64,000 nt of DNA from Rheinheimera sediminis (GCF_004005375.1 NZ_RZUF01000012.1:1-64000), one strand, 5' to 3'; positions 34,821 to 45,164 are shown, counted from the first letter of the stretch. The notes: a model not told the origin generated them from the letters alone. Program-made: numbers and translations.

Positions 34821-35372
34821 ATGATGAATCCACAATCTCTTTCCGCTTTATTAAGTCAGGTGATTAAAGCTGTGCCTGACTATCCAAAGCCAGGTATTTT
34901 ATTTCGTGACGTGACCAGTTTAATGCTGGATGCTGGTGCTTTCGCACAGGTGATTGATGCGTTTAAGCAGCAGTATCAGGGCAAAGGCTTTACCAAGATT
35001 GTCGGTACTGAATCCCGTGGTTTTATTTTTGGTGCCCCTTTGGCTTATGCCATGGGTTTACCTTTTGTACCAGTGCGTAAGCCAGGTAAATTACCGCGCG
35101 AACGTATTGCTCAGTCTTATCAACTGGAATACGGCGAAGACACGCTGGAAATTCATAAAGACGCAATAGTTGCCGGAGATAAGGTGCTGTTAGTGGATGA
35201 CTTATTGGCTACAGGTGGTACTATTGCTGCAACAACCAGTTTAGTCGAGCGCTTAGGTGGCAAAGCGACGGACGCCGCTTTTGTGGTGAATCTGCCGGAT
35301 TTGGGTGGACAAGCGCGTTTAGAGAAACTGGGGCTTAACCTCTACAGTCTGGTTGAATTTGCAGGCGATTAA
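34821..35372 (+). CDS. apt: Adenine phosphoribosyltransferase
   Basis: A 183-residue purine-salvage enzyme making AMP from adenine and PRPP. The start is at ATG 34821 or the next codon, behind an AGGA site; the open frame further upstream overlaps the terminator and the small membrane gene. [39 protein letters not shown] and the PRPP loop [13 protein letters not shown] are present. It opens the conserved apt-dnaX-ybaB-recR-htpG-adk block. Confidence 0.96.
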   Translation: MMNPQSLSALLSQVIKAVPDYPKPGILFRDVTSLMLDAGAFAQVIDAFKQQYQGKGFTKIVGTESRGFIFGAPLAYAMGLPFVPVRKPGKLPRERIAQSYQLEYGEDTLEIHKDAIVAGDKVLLVDDLLATGGTIAATTSLVERLGGKATDAAFVVNLPDLGGQARLEKLGLNLYSLVEFAGD

Positions 35373-35398
35373 ATCTAATGTAGCCAAATTATTTGGAC

Positions 35399-35500
35399 TG
35401 GCAGCGCGGCGGCAAGCTAGCGAGGCCCCATGAACATAGTTTCCTATGTGATTGGGGGGAGCGCGCGTAGCCAACAAAGCTGTAGCTTCAAGTACAAAGG
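35399..35500 (+). repeat. Dispersed ~103-bp structured repeat, copy 1
   Basis: Sits between apt and dnaX. It begins TGGCAGCGCGG and ends GCTTCAAG-x-ACAAAGG. Its centre is a hairpin CCCCA / TGGGG enclosing CATAG / CTATG (35426-35457), and near its end is AAGC-TGTA-GCTT. Related copies are at 38777-38880 (minus) and 62218-62320 (plus). Confidence 0.75.
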
Positions 35501-35518
35501 CTAAAACAGGCAGGTGGC

Positions 35519-37732
35519 ATGAGTTATCAAGTACTGGCAAGAAAATGGCGACCGCAACATTTTGGTCAATTGGTCGGCCAGGATCATGTGAAAACAGCGT
35601 TGACCAATGCGCTGAATCACAACAGATTACATCATGCCTATTTGTTTACCGGCACCCGTGGTGTCGGTAAAACCACCATAGCCCGTATTTTTGCCAAAAG
35701 TTTAAACTGTGAAACTGGCGTAACCTCCACGCCTTGTGGGGTTTGTAGTGCCTGCGTTGAAATTGATCAGGGCTTTTTTGTTGATCTGTTAGAAATTGAT
35801 GCTGCATCCCGCACCAAAGTAGAAGACACCCGCGATTTACTCGACAACGTGCAATACGCGCCCAGCCGTGGCCGTTATAAAGTCTACTTAATAGACGAAG
35901 TGCATATGCTGTCTCGCCACAGCTTTAACGCACTGTTGAAGACTTTAGAAGAACCGCCACCGCACGTGAAGTTTTTGCTGGCCACTACTGATCCGCAAAA
36001 GCTGCCTGTGACCGTATTATCCCGTTGTTTGCAGTTCAGCTTAAAGGCGTTAAGCCCGGAACAGATTAAACATCATTTGTCATATGTATTGGCGCAGGAA
36101 GGCATTCCTGCTGCTGCAGATGCGCTGGCTTTATTAGCTCGTGCCGCCAAGGGCAGTTTACGCGATTCGTTAAGCTTAACTGACCAGGCAATAGCCCAGA
36201 GTAATTCCAATATTACAGTGCAGCTAGTGCGCGATATGCTGGGATATCTGGAGCAGCAGTGGGCTGAACTGTTATTAGCTGCTGTAATTAACCGGGATTT
36301 AGCTGCGCTGAAACAGCATCTGGATCAATTGGTACAGCAGCATAGTCATTTTGCCCATGTGCTGGATGATATGCTTGCCTTGTTGCATTTAGCTGCTCTA
36401 AGTCAGTTTAACTGGCAGGCTGCTGATTTGGTCACAGACCACAGCGCTTTTGTGCAGCAATTAGCAGAGCAGCAAAGCCCAGAGCAGTTACAGCTGTTTT
36501 ATCAGTTACTGATTTCCGGCAAAAAAGAATTGGCCTTTGCTCCAGAGCCACGTATTGGTTTGGAAATGGCGTTATTACGCGCTGTGGCTTTTGTGCCAGG
36601 AGCTGCTGATACTTCTTCTGCTATGCGAGCGTCGCTGCCTGTATCGCATGCCGCTGAACTCAAAGCCAAGTTTAATTTACCTGAAACTGCAGCTCCGGCT
36701 AAAGAGCCAGAACCTGAGCTATATATGACAGAGTCCTTGCAGTTAGAGTCTGAAGCTGTAGTTGAAATGCCTCCAGAACAGCATGTTGCAACAGAAGTTG
36801 TGGCTGCTGTTGCGCAACCCGCTGCTGCAGGTATTGCAGCTTCTATTTTGGCGCGCCGTGGTATTAAAGTTGATGCTGTTAGCCTTGATAGAGCTGTGGA
36901 GACTCAGAGCGAAAAAAAGTCTGAACCAACTCCGGCTGTAGCTAAGGCTACAGAGCCTTTTGCTATACAAAGAGCGCAAGCTGTTCCAGCCGAGGTTCAT
37001 CAGCCCGTTTTACAGCAACCCGTATCACAACGGCAACTACCGCAGCCATTAGCTTCGCAGCAAGCCAATACGCCTCTGCACTCTCCCGCTGTTATTCAGC
37101 ACAGTCCGGTTATGCTTGCTGTGGTGTCTGAACAGCAAGAACCGGCAATGTCCGCTTACCCTGATGAATCTGATCCTGCAGATGTGCCGCCTGAAGATGC
37201 CGATTTTGCCGCTGATTGGGCCTGGCAGGAGTTCCAACAGCAGTATCAATCTGAACCTATACCAGAACCGCAGCCAATTGCCGCGCCGGAAACGAAAGCG
37301 CAGTACCGTTTTGATGGGGTGATCACAGCCGAGAACTTTTCAGTGCGGCTTGCCGCTCAGGTGGATGAATGGGCAGCTTTAGTGGATAGTCTGAATTTAG
37401 GTGGGTTGTTGCGTTTGTATTTGTTACACAGCTGCATTAGTTGGGCAGGGAATACAGTGCAGTTGCAGGTCTGTCAAAGTCAGCAGCATCTGGATAAAGA
37501 AAAATTCCGTGCTGAAATTATTAAAGAACTAAGTCAGGCCTTTCATAAAACGGTTCAGCTGGACATTCAGTATCAACCTTGGGTGGAGACTTGCCCTGTG
37601 GCTATTCAGCAGCGTATTGAGCAGGAACGACTGGTTTATGTAGAGCAGTTGCTGCAACAGGATCCATGGGTGCTGCAGCTGCAAAAAGAGTTTGGGGCGG
37701 AAATAGTGGCCGATAGTATTATCGTCAACTAA
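35519..37732 (+). CDS. dnaX: DNA polymerase III subunits tau and gamma
   Basis: A 737-residue clamp-loader ATPase: Walker A GTRGVGKT (residues 45-52), zinc-binding Cys64, 73, 76 and 79, Walker B LIDEVHMLS, and sensor ATTDPQKLP. A long Pro/Ala/Gln-rich linker (about 390-590) precedes the C-terminal tau domain that binds DnaB and the polymerase. A -1 frameshift site at codons 466-467 predicts a shorter gamma form of about 468 residues. It is followed by ybaB and recR in the conserved order. Confidence 0.97.
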   Translation: MSYQVLARKWRPQHFGQLVGQDHVKTALTNALNHNRLHHAYLFTGTRGVGKTTIARIFAKSLNCETGVTSTPCGVCSACVEIDQGFFVDLLEIDAASRTKVEDTRDLLDNVQYAPSRGRYKVYLIDEVHMLSRHSFNALLKTLEEPPPHVKFLLATTDPQKLPVTVLSRCLQFSLKALSPEQIKHHLSYVLAQEGIPAAADALALLARAAKGSLRDSLSLTDQAIAQSNSNITVQLVRDMLGYLEQQWAELLLAAVINRDLAALKQHLDQLVQQHSHFAHVLDDMLALLHLAALSQFNWQAADLVTDHSAFVQQLAEQQSPEQLQLFYQLLISGKKELAFAPEPRIGLEMALLRAVAFVPGAADTSSAMRASLPVSHAAELKAKFNLPETAAPAKEPEPELYMTESLQLESEAVVEMPPEQHVATEVVAAVAQPAAAGIAASILARRGIKVDAVSLDRAVETQSEKKSEPTPAVAKATEPFAIQRAQAVPAEVHQPVLQQPVSQRQLPQPLASQQANTPLHSPAVIQHSPVMLAVVSEQQEPAMSAYPDESDPADVPPEDADFAADWAWQEFQQQYQSEPIPEPQPIAAPETKAQYRFDGVITAENFSVRLAAQVDEWAALVDSLNLGGLLRLYLLHSCISWAGNTVQLQVCQSQQHLDKEKFRAEIIKELSQAFHKTVQLDIQYQPWVETCPVAIQQRIEQERLVYVEQLLQQDPWVLQLQKEFGAEIVADSIIVN
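36898..36953 (+). promoter_or_regulatory. dnaX: dnaX programmed -1 ribosomal frameshift site
   Basis: Heptamer A AAA AAG at 36913-36919 is in the correct phase (codons GAA AAA AAG). An SD-like GGAG (36898-36901) lies 11 bases upstream, and a 7-bp stem CTGTAGC / GCTACAG (36936-36942 / 36947-36953) lies downstream. A -1 slip meets GTC then the stop TGA (36922-36924). The arrangement matches E. coli dnaX except for a longer slip-to-stem gap (about 14-16 bases). Confidence 0.85.
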
Positions 37733-37819
37733 TTCGTCTTGTTTTAATCTTGTAATTTGGGGCTCAAGTCATTATCTTGTCGCCAGTTTAATCGAGTCAT
37801 TTTTAAAGAGAGTACAGTT

Positions 37820-38155
37820 ATGTTCAAAGGTGGTGGTGGCGGTTTAGGCAATATCATGAAGCAGGCGCAAGCCATGCAGGATAAAATGCAAAAGGCCCAG
37901 CAGGAATTGGCTAATCTGGAAGTCACAGGCGAGTCGGGTGCAGGTCTGGTGAAAGTCACCATGACAGGCAACCACAATGTACGCCGTGTCAGCATCGACG
38001 ATAGTCTGATGCAGGATGACAAAGAAATGGTTGAAGATTTAGTTGCTGCAGCTATTAACGACGCGGTACGCCGTGTTGAAGAAACCAACAAAGCCAAAAT
38101 GGCTGCTGTAACAGGTGGTATGCAATTACCTCCTGGTTTTAAGATGCCGTTCTAA
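37820..38155 (+). CDS. ybaB: YbaB/EbfC-family nucleoid-associated protein
   Basis: A 111-residue dimeric DNA-binding protein from ATG 37820 with an AAGAGAG site upstream; the 21-codon extension before it lacks support. [19 protein letters not shown] is the family start, and [25 protein letters not shown] is the conserved helix. It lies between dnaX and recR as in most gammaproteobacteria. Confidence 0.94.
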   Translation: MFKGGGGGLGNIMKQAQAMQDKMQKAQQELANLEVTGESGAGLVKVTMTGNHNVRRVSIDDSLMQDDKEMVEDLVAAAINDAVRRVEETNKAKMAAVTGGMQLPPGFKMPF

Positions 38156-38173
38156 GTTGTTGTTTGATTTAGT

Positions 38174-38776
38174 ATGAGCAAATTTAGCCCATTGTTGCAG
38201 CAGCTGATTGACGCCTTGCGCATATTGCCAGGGGTAGGTCCGAAGTCGGCACAACGTATTGCCCTGCAGTTGCTGGAACGCAACCGTTCCGGTGCTGTGC
38301 AGTTGTCGAAAGCTTTGGCTGTGGCTATGGAGAAAGTAGGGCATTGCCAACAGTGCCGTACTTTTTGCGAAACTGATTTATGTGCGATTTGCTCAGACCC
38401 GAAGCGCAGCGACAGTCAAAGCCTTTGTATTGTCGCTTCGTCTTCTGATCAGTTTGCGATAGAGCAAACAGGCCAGTTTAAAGGCCGTTATTTTGTCTTG
38501 CAGGGCCAATTGTCGCCACTTGATGGCATAGGTCCTTCAGAACTGGGTCTGGATTTACTGCAAAAGCAGCTCGGTACAGGTTCGGTGCAGGAAGTAATAT
38601 TGGCCACCAACCCGACCGTAGAAGGGGATGCCACAGCTTATTACATTGCCGAGCAGTGCAAAAAGTATCAGGTCACTGTATCCCGTATCGCCCATGGTGT
38701 GCCTGTGGGTGGGGATTTAGAGTATGTGGACGGGACTACCTTGTCGCACGCCTTTAGTGGCCGTAAACCTATCTGA
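38174..38776 (+). CDS. recR: Recombination mediator RecR
   Basis: A 200-residue ring-forming protein that acts with RecF/RecO to load RecA at gaps. It has an N-terminal HhH ([16 protein letters not shown]), a zinc finger with Cys58, 61, 70 and 73, and a TOPRIM region ([31 protein letters not shown]). It starts 18 bases after ybaB. Confidence 0.96.
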   Translation: MSKFSPLLQQLIDALRILPGVGPKSAQRIALQLLERNRSGAVQLSKALAVAMEKVGHCQQCRTFCETDLCAICSDPKRSDSQSLCIVASSSDQFAIEQTGQFKGRYFVLQGQLSPLDGIGPSELGLDLLQKQLGTGSVQEVILATNPTVEGDATAYYIAEQCKKYQVTVSRIAHGVPVGGDLEYVDGTTLSHAFSGRKPI

Positions 38777-38880
38777 GCTTCGTCCTTGAAGCTATAGCTT
38801 TGTTGACTGCGCTACTCGCTCAAGTCACATAGGACTACTATGCTCCTTGGGTCTCGCTCGCTTGTCGTCGCGCTGCAACT
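38777..38880 (-). repeat. Dispersed ~103-bp structured repeat, copy 2 (inverted)
   Basis: Read on the minus strand it runs from AGTTGCAGCGCG to CTTCAAGGACGAAGC. The core hairpin here is CAAG / CTTG enclosing CATAG / CTATG, and the terminal one is AAGC-TATA-GCTT. It starts directly after recR. Confidence 0.78.
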
Positions 38881-38925
38881 CCAATGCCTTTGCTCAGGAC
38901 CTTCGTCCTTGAAGCTATAGCTTTG
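38879..38925. repeat. Partial structured-repeat copy B
   Basis: A 47-bp segment ending CTTGAAGCTATAGCTTTG. It is repeated with four differences at 39009-39055, 130 bp downstream. It keeps only the terminal AGCTATAGCT hairpin of the full element. Confidence 0.7.
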
Positions 38926-38965
38926 TTGGCTGCGCTCTTCGTGCCACTTGCTTAGAACTGCAAGC

Positions 38966-38989
38966 GGGCGTGGATAAACCACGCCCCTA
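38966..38989. repeat. REP-like hairpin between partial repeat copies
   Basis: GGGCGTGG / CCACGCCC with an ATAAA loop, then CTAC. It is the same family as 20122-20140 and 23757-23839. Confidence 0.6.
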
Positions 38990-39008
38990 CAATTTTGCTG
39001 TGCTCTGG

Positions 39009-39055
39009 CTCCAATACTTTTGCTCAAAACCTTCATCCTTGAAGCTATAGCTTTG
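39009..39055. repeat. Partial structured-repeat copy C
   Basis: A second 47-bp partial copy, matching 38879-38925 at 43 of 47 positions and ending in GAAGCTATAGCTTTG. Confidence 0.7.
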
Positions 39056-39117
39056 CTTATTCTTTCTCCAGTTGCCTGTTACTCTACTTTTGTTCTGACT
39101 TTTGCTTTTATTGCCCC

Positions 39118-39146
39118 CTTGATATTTGTGGCTATTAAACCCATAT
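39118..39146 (+). promoter_or_regulatory. Sigma-32 (heat-shock) promoter of htpG
   Basis: -35 CTTGATA (39118-39124) and -10 ACCCATAT (39139-39146) with a 14-base spacer; consensus is CTTGAAA and CCCCATnT. It lies 88 bases before the htpG start. Confidence 0.65.
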
Positions 39147-39233
39147 CCTTGCCAGCACAATTTGAAAGGCGCTATGCCCTTGCATAGGCGCCTTTGCATT
39201 TAAAGTCATTCCACGAAAGATAAGGAGCTGTAC

Positions 39234-41165
39234 ATGACTGAGACAGTACAAAAACAAAAGCACGGCTTTCAGGCCGAGGTCAAACAACTTCTGCAGCTGA
39301 TGATCCATTCGCTGTATTCCAATAAAGAAATCTTCCTGCGCGAGCTGGTCTCCAACGCCTCAGATGCGGCTGACAAACTGCGTTTTTTAGCCTTGTCAGA
39401 TAGTAGCCTGTACGACAATGATGGCGAATTGCGCGTTCGTATCAGTCTGGATGAAGCCGCGAAGACCATTACCATCAGCGACAATGGTATTGGTATGACG
39501 CAGGATGAAGTGATTAGTCATTTAGGTACTATCGCGAAATCCGGCACTAAAGAGTTTTTTGGTCAGCTGTCAGGTGATCAAACCAAAGACTCTCAGCTGA
39601 TTGGTCAGTTTGGTGTAGGTTTCTATTCTGCTTTTATCGTGGCCGACAAAGTAACAGTGAAAACCCGTAAAGCCGGTGCACCAGCTGATTCTGCCGTTGA
39701 GTGGGAATCGACAGGTGAGGGTGAATACACTATCACACCTATAGTCAAATCAGGTCGTGGTACAGAAATCATTCTGCATTTACGCGACGAAGAAACTGAA
39801 TTTTTAAGCCAGTGGAAAGTGGAGTCTATTGTCACCAAGTACTCTGACCATATCAGCATTCCGGTAGAAATGTATCAGGAAGGCACGCCAGAGCAGGACG
39901 GTGAAGATGGCGAAAAAATCCCTGCCACTGAAGGCTTCTGGAAAGCAGTCAACAAAGCCACAGCACTTTGGATGCGTGATAAGTCTGAAGTCACTGAAAA
40001 TGAATATCAGGAATTCTACAAGCATATATCGCACGACTGGAGCGAGCCATTAAGCTGGACTCACAACAAAGTCGAAGGCAATACCAACTACACCAGTTTA
40101 TTGTTTGTGCCGAAAAAAGCACCTTTTGATATGTGGAATCGTGAAGCCCGTCATGGCTTAAAACTCTATGTGCAGCGTGTATTTATTATGGATGACGCTG
40201 AACAGTTTATGCCAAGTTACCTGCGTTTTATCAAAGGTGTGTTGGATTCCAGCGATTTACCATTGAACGTATCGCGTGAAATTTTGCAGGATACGAAAGT
40301 GACGCAAAGCCTACGCAAAGGCTGTACTTCACGCGTGTTAAAAATGCTGGAGAAAATGGCCAAAGCTGAAGACCAAAGTGAGTACCAGACCTTCTGGAAC
40401 GAGTTTGGTCAGGTGATGAAAGAAGGCCCGGCTGAAGATATGGGCAATAAAGACAGCATAGCTAAGCTGCTGCGTTTTGCTTCGACTCATAACGACAATG
40501 CCGATCAGAATGTCAGCTTAGAGGCTTATGTCAGCCGGATGAAAGAGGGTCAGGACGAAATTTATTTTATCGTTGCTGATAGCTTCGAAGCGGCCAAACA
40601 CAGTCCCCATTTAGAAGTCTTGCGTAAAAAAGGCATCGAAGTATTGCTGCTGTCTGACCGTGTTGACGAGTGGTTAATGCAGCATCTGACTGACTTTGAA
40701 GGTAAAAAGCTGCGTTCTATCGCCAAAGGTAATCTGGACATCAGCAAGCTGGATGACGAAGAAACCAAAAAAGCTCAGGAAGAAACAGAAAAGCAATTTG
40801 CCGCTGTGACTGAACGCTTTAAAGCCGCTTTAGGTGATCAGGTCAAAGCGGTGAAAACCAGTCATCGCTTAACCGATAGCCCGGCTTGTATTGTCACTGA
40901 CGAGTTTGACATGAGCACGCAGATGATGAAACTGATGGAATCTGTTGGCCAGAAAGTGCCGGATGTGAAACCTATTTTTGAACTGAACCCTGATCACGCA
41001 CTGGTGAAACATATTGCCGATGTGCAGGACGAAACCCAGTTTAAACAATGGGCTGAAGTCTTGTTGGATCAGGCTTTATTGGCTGAGCGTGGCAGCCTGA
41101 AAAATCCTGCAACTTTTGTCAGCCGCTTAAACGCGCTGCTGCTGGATTTATCGAAAAAAGCATAA
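39234..41165 (+). CDS. htpG: Molecular chaperone HtpG (Hsp90)
   Basis: A 643-residue ATP-dependent chaperone. The GHKL ATPase domain has [43 protein letters not shown] and [15 protein letters not shown]. The middle domain has NVSREILQ with the catalytic-loop Arg. The C-terminal dimerisation domain is complete. An AAGGAG site precedes the ATG. It is regulated by the predicted heat-shock promoter. Confidence 0.97.
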   Translation: MTETVQKQKHGFQAEVKQLLQLMIHSLYSNKEIFLRELVSNASDAADKLRFLALSDSSLYDNDGELRVRISLDEAAKTITISDNGIGMTQDEVISHLGTIAKSGTKEFFGQLSGDQTKDSQLIGQFGVGFYSAFIVADKVTVKTRKAGAPADSAVEWESTGEGEYTITPIVKSGRGTEIILHLRDEETEFLSQWKVESIVTKYSDHISIPVEMYQEGTPEQDGEDGEKIPATEGFWKAVNKATALWMRDKSEVTENEYQEFYKHISHDWSEPLSWTHNKVEGNTNYTSLLFVPKKAPFDMWNREARHGLKLYVQRVFIMDDAEQFMPSYLRFIKGVLDSSDLPLNVSREILQDTKVTQSLRKGCTSRVLKMLEKMAKAEDQSEYQTFWNEFGQVMKEGPAEDMGNKDSIAKLLRFASTHNDNADQNVSLEAYVSRMKEGQDEIYFIVADSFEAAKHSPHLEVLRKKGIEVLLLSDRVDEWLMQHLTDFEGKKLRSIAKGNLDISKLDDEETKKAQEETEKQFAAVTERFKAALGDQVKAVKTSHRLTDSPACIVTDEFDMSTQMMKLMESVGQKVPDVKPIFELNPDHALVKHIADVQDETQFKQWAEVLLDQALLAERGSLKNPATFVSRLNALLLDLSKKA

Positions 41166-41181
41166 GTTTTACTCTGAGTTT

Positions 41182-41212
41182 AAAAAGCCTCTGCAAACGC
41201 AGAGGCTTTTTT
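41182..41212 (+). terminator. Terminator of htpG
   Basis: Stem GCCTCTGC / GCAGAGGC with AAAC loop and flanking A5/T6 runs. The tandem array begins at its T tract. Confidence 0.92.
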
Positions 41213-41810
41213 ATTCGCAGAAATCCGTGGCGCTCACCCTTAGGGCCAACGCTTCGCGTTGTTAAAAATTGCTCCTGACAATTTTTTATTCGCAGCCATC
41301 CGTGGCGCTCACCCTTAGGGCCAACGCTTCGCGTTGTTAAAAATTGCTCCTGACAATTTTTTATTCGCAGCCATCCGTGGCGCTCACCCTTAGGGCCAAC
41401 GCTTCGCGTTGTTAAAAATTGCTCCTGACAATTTTTTATTCGCAGCCATCCGTGGCGCTCACCCTTAGGGCCAACGCTTCGCGTTGTTAAAAATTGCTCC
41501 TGACAATTTTTTATTCGCAGCCATCCGTGGCGCTCACCCTTAGGGCCAACGCTTCGCGTTGTTAAAAATTGCTCCTGACAATTTTTTATTCGCAGCCATC
41601 CGTGGCGCTCACCCTTAGGGCCAACGCTTCGCGTTGTTAAAAATTGCTCCTGACAATTTTTTATTCGCAGCCATCCGTGGCGCTCACCCTTAGGGCCAAC
41701 GCTTCGCGTTGTTAAAAATTGCTCCTGACAATTTTTTATTCGCAGCCATCCGTGGCGCTCACCCTTAGGGCCAACGCTTCGCGTTGTTAAAAATTGCTCC
41801 TGACAATTTT
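41211..41810. repeat. Eight 75-bp tandem repeats, multi-hairpin units
   Basis: Exactly eight units of 75 bp; units 2-8 are identical as read and unit 1 differs at two positions (AA for CC). Each holds four short inverted repeats: GCCA/TGGC, CCC/GGG, CAACGC/GCGTTG (TTC loop) and AAAAATTG/CAATTTTT. The last is terminator-like. The 75-base period keeps frame, but stops in every frame rule out coding. There is no variable spacer, so it is not a CRISPR array. Confidence 0.95.
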
Positions 41811-41882
41811 TTATCGATCAAGAGAAAGATTTGCCGCTATTTCCCTGTCTATGATCACAACAGCATAATGCGGAGCCTGATT

Positions 41883-42524
41883 GTGATACGACAAAGTATC
41901 CTCTTTTATCAAAAACTAGTGGGCCAACTACAGCAACTCGACTTTATTCCATTGTTATTGCTGCGGTTGTATTTAACTCCTGTGATGATGCAGGCGGGCT
42001 GGACTAAACTGCAAAACTTTGACAGCACCTTAAGCTGGTTTACCAACCCGGACTGGGGTTTAGGTTTACCTGCGCCTGCGCTGTTATTGTCTTTGGTGAT
42101 TTTGCTGGAGCTTGGCGGCGGTTTAGCACTGCTATTGGGTTTATTTACCCGACTGACAGCTTTTGGACTAAGTATAACGATGTTAGTCGCTATGCTAACA
42201 GTGCATGCGCAAAACGGCTGGCTGGCCATAGCGGATGCATCAAGCTGGTTGGCTGATGGCACTATTTTCCGCAATGAAGCTGTGATGGCCGTACCAGAGA
42301 AACTCGCCAAAGCGAATGAAGTTTTACAGCAACAAGCTGATTACAGCTGGCTGATCTCCAGTGGCAAATTGGTGGTACTCAATAACGGTATTGAATTTGC
42401 AGCCACTTACTTTTCTATGCTTTTTGTATTGGTAGTCTATGGCGCTGGACGCTGGTTGAGTCTGGATTACTTGTTAGCAAAAAAAGCAGCAAAAGTGACA
42501 ATAGCAAAGGAGGCGGTCGCTTGA
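41883..42524 (+). CDS. DoxX-family membrane protein, probable HvfX
   Basis: A 213-residue integral membrane protein of the DoxX/HvfX type. The start is GTG 41883 with a GGAG site seven bases upstream; the in-frame ATG at 41868 lacks one. Four membrane helices flank an RLYLTPVMMQAGWTKLQNF segment, a PDWGLGLPAPALL loop and LELGGGLALLLGLFTRLTAF. DoxX proteins of this type accompany hvfABC clusters as membrane partners of the copper-binding peptide. Here it is translationally coupled (TTGA) to an ECF sigma gene instead, about 7 kb from hvfC. The link is inferred. Confidence 0.78.
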   Translation: MIRQSILFYQKLVGQLQQLDFIPLLLLRLYLTPVMMQAGWTKLQNFDSTLSWFTNPDWGLGLPAPALLLSLVILLELGGGLALLLGLFTRLTAFGLSITMLVAMLTVHAQNGWLAIADASSWLADGTIFRNEAVMAVPEKLAKANEVLQQQADYSWLISSGKLVVLNNGIEFAATYFSMLFVLVVYGAGRWLSLDYLLAKKAAKVTIAKEAVA

Positions 42525-43165
42525 GTTTTCTCCGTTCTATGTCCTATAGTGAACAGCCAGAACCGCCGGAAATTGAGCGCTTAGCTACAAGGACAAAAAA
42601 ATTAATGTGGTGGTCTAGTCTAAAAGTTGTACCTAAAAGTTTGATGACGGATAAAGAACGGCGCCACTATAGTTATATGCAGTTGGTTCGTTTGTATCAT
42701 GCGGATTTATACCGCTACAGCTGCTGGCTTTGTCGTAGTGCTGACACTGCGCAAGATTTGGTGCAGGATACTTATTTGAGGGCCTGGAAAAGTATTGATT
42801 TGTTGCAAAGCGAGGCATCAGCCAAAGCTTGGTTGTTTACAATCTTGCGTAACGAAAATGCCAGACGATTTGAGCGAAAGCAGTTTCAGTATCAGGACGT
42901 TGAGCAGGACTTATTGCTGGATGAACACCAGGTTAGTCCAGAACAATTATATTCACAACAGCAGTTACTTAGACAAATTGAAAGCCTGGAGCCTGAATAC
43001 AGTGAGCCTTTAATTTTGCAAATTATTGGTGGTTTTAGTGGGGATGAGATAGCACAATTGCTCGCACTGAATCTCAATACAGTCAATACTCGTTTATTTC
43101 GCGCTCGTAAGCAATTACGGGATCTATTAAATAGTGACAATGTAAGGGAGCAACAAAATGGATGA
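42521..43165 (+). CDS. ECF-type sigma-70 factor
   Basis: A 214-residue sigma factor. The TTG start overlaps the doxX stop and has a perfect AAGGAGG site seven bases upstream, so coupling is strong; ATG 42644 would remove a 41-residue lead not typical of ECF proteins and is the alternative. Region 2 is LYRYSCWLCRSADTAQDLVQDTYLRAWK; region 4 is LQIIGGFSGDEIAQLLALNLNTVNTRLFRARKQL. It is followed with an 8-base overlap by a membrane protein, the usual sigma/anti-sigma layout. Confidence 0.9.
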   Translation: MSFLRSMSYSEQPEPPEIERLATRTKKLMWWSSLKVVPKSLMTDKERRHYSYMQLVRLYHADLYRYSCWLCRSADTAQDLVQDTYLRAWKSIDLLQSEASAKAWLFTILRNENARRFERKQFQYQDVEQDLLLDEHQVSPEQLYSQQQLLRQIESLEPEYSEPLILQIIGGFSGDEIAQLLALNLNTVNTRLFRARKQLRDLLNSDNVREQQNG

Positions 43166-43868
43166 GTTAGAAATTCGCCGTCGTTTGCTGACTGACCCCT
43201 ACAGACTAAAGGCTGAGCAACTAGAACAGTTACACAAAGATCCCGACAGCCAACAGTTTCATCAGGATGTACTAGCCTTAGATGTGAAGCTCAAACAGCT
43301 TTTAAGCCCACCTGTGCCAGAAGCACTGGAGAGTGCTTTGCTAATGCAACAACACAACTATAAGCAACAACAACAAAAACGTTTCTACCAGAATCTTGTT
43401 GCTTTCGCTGCCTCTGTGGCTTTTTTGGCAGGCTTTGCATTGAATTGGTCGGTATTTATGTATGGCTCACAAAGCCTGGGACAACATTCTCTCGCTCATG
43501 TCTATCATGAAGAGCCTTATATGCAACATATGACAACGGCTTTATCTTTGTCAGATGTTAATGCGAAGCTTGCTGAGTTTGATGCAAGTTTGAGTGAAAG
43601 CCAGCATGCCGTTGTGTACGCTAATTTTTGTAATTTCCGTGGTACTCGCTCTTTGCATCTGGTGGTTGAAACAGAACAGGGCCTGATGACTGTGTTTGTA
43701 GTTCCAAAAGAAAACTCACTGGATTTTGAAGCTGAGTTTCATGACGATAAGTATCAGGGGCGCAGTATTAATAGTGAAAAAGCTATTCTGGTGGTGGTGA
43801 GTGACAAACCTGATGCATTACTGCAGGGTGAACGGCAGTTGCTGAAAAGTCTTGAGTTTAAAGCCTGA
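43158..43868 (+). CDS. DUF3379 membrane protein, putative anti-sigma factor
   Basis: A 236-residue protein with a cytoplasmic helical N-terminus (about 1-75), one membrane helix (about 78-97, NLVAFAASVAFLAGFALNWS) and a C-terminal outer domain of beta character (HLVVETEQGLMTVFVVPKEN). It matches the DUF3379 layout. It overlaps the ECF gene by 8 bases, which supports an anti-sigma role by position only. Its stop lies in a weak AAGCCTG/CAGGCTT hairpin. Confidence 0.72.
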   Translation: MDELEIRRRLLTDPYRLKAEQLEQLHKDPDSQQFHQDVLALDVKLKQLLSPPVPEALESALLMQQHNYKQQQQKRFYQNLVAFAASVAFLAGFALNWSVFMYGSQSLGQHSLAHVYHEEPYMQHMTTALSLSDVNAKLAEFDASLSESQHAVVYANFCNFRGTRSLHLVVETEQGLMTVFVVPKENSLDFEAEFHDDKYQGRSINSEKAILVVVSDKPDALLQGERQLLKSLEFKA

Positions 43869-44966
<1,098 letters not shown>

Positions 44967-44982
44967 GTGTCTGTCGTTATAG

Positions 44983-45007
44983 AAAGCCCACCTTGAGTGG
45001 GCTTTTT
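44983..45007 (+). terminator. Terminator of adk
   Basis: Stem AAAGCCCAC / GTGGGCTTT with short CTTGA loop and a T run, 16 bases after the stop. Confidence 0.9.
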
Positions 45008-45164
45008 TGTGAAGGGTAAACAGAGCATCGGAAGATGTGAAGTCTGACGCTGCTCTCTAACTGCAACAGGAACTGGATGTTTAACCGCATGCCGCTGTCT
45101 GTGCTTGCCTTATTAATTTCCAAAGCGCAGCTTTAGAGTTGCAAGAACTGCAGGGAGTGTTTTT

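Noticed and set aside
35373-35518. 4.5S RNA (ffs) or tRNA near dnaX
   Set aside because: The gap lacks the conserved GGAAGCAGCC-like core; it is filled by a structured repeat copy. No tRNA was seen elsewhere in the window.
41211-41810. CRISPR array
   Set aside because: Units are directly abutting, 75 bp and identical, with no variable spacers and no cas genes.
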